Part shown: piece after piece, positions 16,748 through 18,887 of the stretch | How the letters are laid out: every line of letters begins with the position of its first letter | How positions within the stretch are numbered: the first letter of the stretch is position 1 | Source of the DNA: Kiritimatiellales bacterium | GTDB taxonomy: Bacteria > Verrucomicrobiota > Kiritimatiellia > Kiritimatiellales > Pontiellaceae | Assembly: GCA_021734595.1 (NCBI GenBank) | Contig: JAIPIO010000026.1 | Location: forward strand, 1 to 18,887 | Direction of reading: 5' to 3' | Length of the DNA: 18,887 nt | The notes under the pieces: generated by a model | What the model saw: the letters and a program-made list of their open reading frames with translations, nothing else | Told to the model about the DNA's origin: nothing | Database searches by the model: none | Translations under genes and position numbers: made by a program

Positions 16748-17428
16748 TCATCGATTATCATCAAACTGGACGAACAACCAGTCGTACAAGGGATAAGGGC
16801 ATTTCCTACCGCCAATCGAGGCCATCACGCCCCCCGGATCCGCATACCATTTAACCCCGCCGTCCAGATATAGCGCGTTGGCCCCGCTGGCGCGGTGCAG
16901 GGAAAGCCAATCCAGCGCATCAGAATAGATCGCTTTGCCCGGAAACCTCTCCGGGCGTAACCGACCACCACCGACATTGACCGCATCAACTCCGTCACCG
17001 ACCCCGCTGATGACTCCGTCATTCAGTCGCCGGCCGCCATAGCTCACTCTGCCTCTGGCAAGCATTCGAGTCCCCATATCCGACGGACAAGCCAGAATCC
17101 ACTTGGGCGGCGTACGTTCGATATAGCCGGGTTGCTGAGGATTGTAGGCGGGCCCGATGACCAGCGCGTGCAGCGCCGAACTATGCTCTGGCGCCGATGG
17201 ACTGGTGTCTTGATGGATCAGCCGATTCGTTCTCAGCCACCCATTGTTGTCACTTGCATAGAGCGCCTGGGTAATCCCGATCTGGCGGAGATTGGAACCG
17301 CAGGCGATGATCTTGGCCATTTCCCGCACCTTGCCCACCGCGGGAAAAAGCAGCGATAACAAGACCGCCAGGATTGCAATCACCACCAGCAGTTCGATCA
17401 AGGTGAAGGCGGAGCGTGTATGACCCAT
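16748..17428 (-). CDS. type II secretion pseudopilin-like (prepilin N-methylation) protein
   Basis: 226 residues. A short leader, MGHTRSA, is followed by the class III prepilin signature FTLIELLVVIAILAVLLSLLFPAV, which is both cleavage site and transmembrane helix. The residue before the cleavage is Ala instead of the classic Gly, a variant frequent in PVC proteins. The rest is a soluble pilin-like domain ending in the 'HRASGANALYLDGGVKWYA' box typical of the lone G-type pseudopilins of these bacteria. The open frame extends to 17581, but those 51 residues contain no leader-like sequence and cover a REP-like hairpin, so 17428 is preferred despite a poor ribosome site. It converges on the large GH123-like gene (37-bp gap) and diverges from the regulator. 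Its role in glycan use is unknown. Confidence 0.83.
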   Translation of the reverse strand: MGHTRSAFTLIELLVVIAILAVLLSLLFPAVGKVREMAKIIACGSNLRQIGITQALYASDNNGWLRTNRLIHQDTSPSAPEHSSALHALVIGPAYNPQQPGYIERTPPKWILACPSDMGTRMLARGRVSYGGRRLNDGVISGVGDGVDAVNVGGGRLRPERFPGKAIYSDALDWLSLHRASGANALYLDGGVKWYADPGGVMASIGGRKCPYPLYDWLFVQFDDNR

Positions 17429-17504
17429 GAGGCTCTGGCTACACCCCTCGTGGCGTGGGCGTCTGCTGGCGCGCAGCGCACAGGCCAGTCTTGTCAATGA
17501 AGTA

Positions 17505-17519
17505 CGGGCTGGAAGCCCG
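17505..17519. repeat. REP-like hairpin CGGGCT-GGA-AGCCCG
   Basis: A perfect 6-bp stem with a three-base loop. Hairpins built around 'ggctggaagcc' are, from memory, a dispersed intergenic repeat type in Planctomycetes and relatives. Its presence supports treating this stretch as non-coding and starting the pseudopilin gene further in, at 17428. Confidence 0.5.
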
Positions 17520-17594
17520 GGCCGTATCCGCATGCACGGGGACTTGCGCGCGTCTCCCCATATATTCACCTTACAGTCCATCCCTCGCTCCGGC

Positions 17595-17614
17595 TACTCC
17601 CGGTAACAGGAGCA
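17595..17614. promoter_or_regulatory. operator site 3, TACTCC-N8-GGAGCA
   Basis: It matches the P1/P2 dyad at 11 of 12 arm positions with the same 8-base spacer (cggtaaca). Only one arm base differs (GGAGCA for GGAGTA). It lies just downstream of the minus-strand -10 at 17628-17623, in the region upstream of both the pseudopilin and the regulator. This is where an autoregulatory site would be expected. Confidence 0.6.
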
Positions 17615-17622
17615 GTATCGGC

Positions 17623-17650
17623 AGCTTACTCGGACCCCCGACGGTGTCAA
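17623..17650 (-). promoter_or_regulatory. putative promoter of the pseudopilin-like gene
   Basis: On the minus strand a consensus TTGACA (17650-17645) is followed after 16 bases by TAAGCT (17628-17623, 3 of 6). The start would fall near 17616, so operator site 3 would cover about +2 to +21. The leader to the chosen start codon would be about 190 bases. The -10 is weak. Confidence 0.4.
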
Positions 17651-17770
17651 GCTCTTTTGGGGTTCATTTTTTGACGGACTGCAGAGGCTTGAAAAGCCGG
17701 GGCCCTCGGCATAGGCTTCCAGGTTGTATGTGCGGCCACAGCCGTTGACTGCCCAGAGCCGGGAGAGACC

Positions 17771-18826
17771 ATGCCTGCCAATGCCAAGATTCGAAATCGG
17801 CCGAGTGTGCGCGATGTGTATTGTCGCGTCATGAAGTATATTGTATCGGAGCATCTGGGGGCCGGGGCGGCGTTGCCGTCGCACGAGGTTCTGCGCGAGC
17901 GGCTGCGGGTGGGCAACGACACGTTGAGTCAAGCCATGCAGCTGCTGGCCGCAGACGGTGTGGTGAAGACGGCGCGGCGGATTCGGACCGTCGTTGCCGA
18001 TCCGGCGCGGGCCTCGATTCGGCTGTGGACGGTGGCGCTGGCCCTGCCGCCGGAAATCAGCGCGTTCACATCGCTGCTGCACTCCTGTCTGCGGCAGAGT
18101 CTGAACCAGCATAATTGCGCCGACCTGACGTTCATGCGGCCGCCGGAACGGCGCTGGGTCATCCAGGACAGCCACCCGGCCGCGGACTACATCGGCCTCG
18201 ACCAGGCGGCGGCCTCGGGGGAAATAGATGCCATCGTGGCCATGGACCGGGTCATTTGCCGGCACGTGCCTGTCTGCCGGATCACGCACCACGACAATGA
18301 TTTCGGCGTCTTGCTGGACAATGACGCCATGATCGCCGATGCGCTCGGGGTGCTGCGTCGGCGCGGCAGCAACCGCCCGCTGATCATCGCCACCGGCGAA
18401 AAACCGCGGGGCCGCGAAATCCCGCAGCTTCCTTTTGTCATGGAGGAGGACGGTCCCGAAGGCCGCTGGCTGCGGATCTACAAACGCCCGGAAGCCCGGC
18501 AGGGCATTCTGCTTGCCGATTGGTTGCTGAATCTGCCTTCTGCCGAACGCCCGGACGGCATTGTCTGCACGGACGACCATGTGACGCTGGGGCTCACGGC
18601 CGCGTTGCTCAGACATCCGGCTTTCCGGGTGCCGATCACCACGTGCAGCAATCGCCAGATTCCCCTGCCGTTTCTGCTGCCGGTGATCCGCTATGAAATT
18701 GACGTGGTGGAGGTCGCGTCCCTCACCGTCCGACTCCTGGTGGATACGCTGTTGGCCGGGTCTCCCGCCACCGGCTGTATCCGTTACCCGTTCACCCGCA
18801 TCGAACCCGACGACATGCTGGTGTGA
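17771..18826 (+). CDS. GntR-type transcriptional regulator with LacI/PBP-like sugar sensor
   Basis: 351 residues. Residues of about 12-77 form a GntR winged helix: VYCRVMKYIVSEHLGAGAALPS is the dimer/helix entry, RLRVGNDTLSQAMQLLAADG is the helix-turn-helix, and VVKTARRIRTVVAD is the wing. Residues of about 85-345 are a type I periplasmic-binding-protein fold as in LacI and AraR-type regulators, with the diagnostic strand-turn-helix DGIVCTDDHVTLGLTAALL. Such hybrids bind a sugar and release or rearrange on their operators. GGGAGAG (17763-17769 region) precedes the ATG closely. It is the only regulator in the window and the natural candidate for the TACTCC-N8-GGAGTA sites. The ligand is unknown. 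The last 52 bases recur at the left end of the window. Confidence 0.9.
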   Translation: MPANAKIRNRPSVRDVYCRVMKYIVSEHLGAGAALPSHEVLRERLRVGNDTLSQAMQLLAADGVVKTARRIRTVVADPARASIRLWTVALALPPEISAFTSLLHSCLRQSLNQHNCADLTFMRPPERRWVIQDSHPAADYIGLDQAAASGEIDAIVAMDRVICRHVPVCRITHHDNDFGVLLDNDAMIADALGVLRRRGSNRPLIIATGEKPRGREIPQLPFVMEEDGPEGRWLRIYKRPEARQGILLADWLLNLPSAERPDGIVCTDDHVTLGLTAALLRHPAFRVPITTCSNRQIPLPFLLPVIRYEIDVVEVASLTVRLLVDTLLAGSPATGCIRYPFTRIEPDDMLV

Positions 18827-18887
18827 ACCGCTGAAAGTCGAAGAGTTAAGAGGCTCTGGCAAAACCTCCTGTTCATCGGTCGGGACG
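18775..18887. repeat. terminal direct repeat, right copy
   Basis: Identical to positions 1-113. It covers the last codons of the regulator and runs into the first hairpin of the REP-like element, where the window stops in the middle of the loop. Confidence 0.97.

Larger units (their letters stand above)
17429..17770. other. divergent regulator/pseudopilin intergenic region
   Basis: A 342-bp stretch without a gene. It contains a dispersed-type hairpin (17505-17519), operator site 3 (17595-17614), a minus-strand promoter (17650-17623) and a small perfect dyad, GGCTT-GAA-AAGCC (17686-17698), overlapping a possible weak plus-strand promoter (TTGAAA 17689-17694, TAGGCT 17712-17717). The regulator's own promoter is not clear. 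A TTGACG at 17671-17676 has no matching -10. Confidence 0.65.

Noticed and set aside
17429..17581. N-terminal extension of the pseudopilin to 17581
   Set aside because: Prepilin leaders are short. A 58-residue leader containing a REP-like hairpin would be abnormal, although the start near promoter 17650-17623 keeps it possible.
1..18887. Plasmid, phage or integrative element
   Set aside because: No replication, partition, integrase, relaxase, capsid or terminase gene is seen. The identical ends alone do not show an independent replicon.

Overview
The window is 18,887 bp of GC-rich DNA. It carries a carbohydrate-active enzyme and sulfatase cluster of the kind found in marine or gut PVC-superphylum bacteria. 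The best guess is Kiritimatiellota, with Lentisphaerota, Verrucomicrobiota or Planctomycetota as alternatives. The guess rests on four things: a PEP-CTERM protein, two formylglycine-type sulfatases, a lone prepilin-like 'FTLIELLVV' protein, and a GntR-type regulator with a sugar-binding sensor. This is inference, because no phylogenetic marker gene is present. There is no rRNA, tRNA, CRISPR array, integrase, relaxase or replication gene.

Layout. Positions 1-698 are non-coding. They hold the last codons of the regulator gene (a copy of the right end), a REP-like double hairpin, short tandem repeats, a decayed 3' end of an oxidoreductase gene on the minus strand, and promoter P1. Promoter P1 drives a PEP-CTERM protein (699-1553), which is followed by a strong intrinsic terminator. 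Sixteen bases past its T-run begins a run of three secreted proteins: a BNR/sialidase-like protein (1625-3280), a discoidin plus five-bladed propeller glycosidase-like protein (3367-5463) and a right-handed beta-helix protein (5513-7285). Promoter P2 then starts a second plus-strand operon: a GH130-like cytosolic enzyme (7430-8515), a secreted sulfatase (8622-10052), an FAD-dependent oxidoreductase (10060-11385), a second sulfatase (11400-12905) and a very large secreted GH123/DUF6067-like protein (12949-16710). A pseudopilin-like gene (16748-17428) runs on the minus strand. It diverges from the GntR/LacI-type regulator (17771-18826) across a 342-bp intergenic region.

The main observation is a shared 20-bp dyad, TACTCC-N8-GGAGTA. 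It lies at the -10/start region of P1 (627-646) and of P2 (7367-7386), and an 11/12 match sits in the regulator/pseudopilin intergenic region (17595-17614). The simplest reading is one regulon with a local repressor or activator controlling all three transcription units. It would degrade a sulfated glycan through outer enzymes, sulfatases and a cytosolic phosphorylase/hydrolase-like step. No transporter and no sulfatase-maturation enzyme are encoded here.

The first 113 bp and the last 113 bp are identical. The sequence is therefore either a closed circle of 18,774 bp or an assembly loop or tandem duplication anchored in the regulator gene. The lack of any replication or mobility gene argues for the second. 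If the ends do join, the regulator lies directly upstream of P1 and the PEP-CTERM gene.
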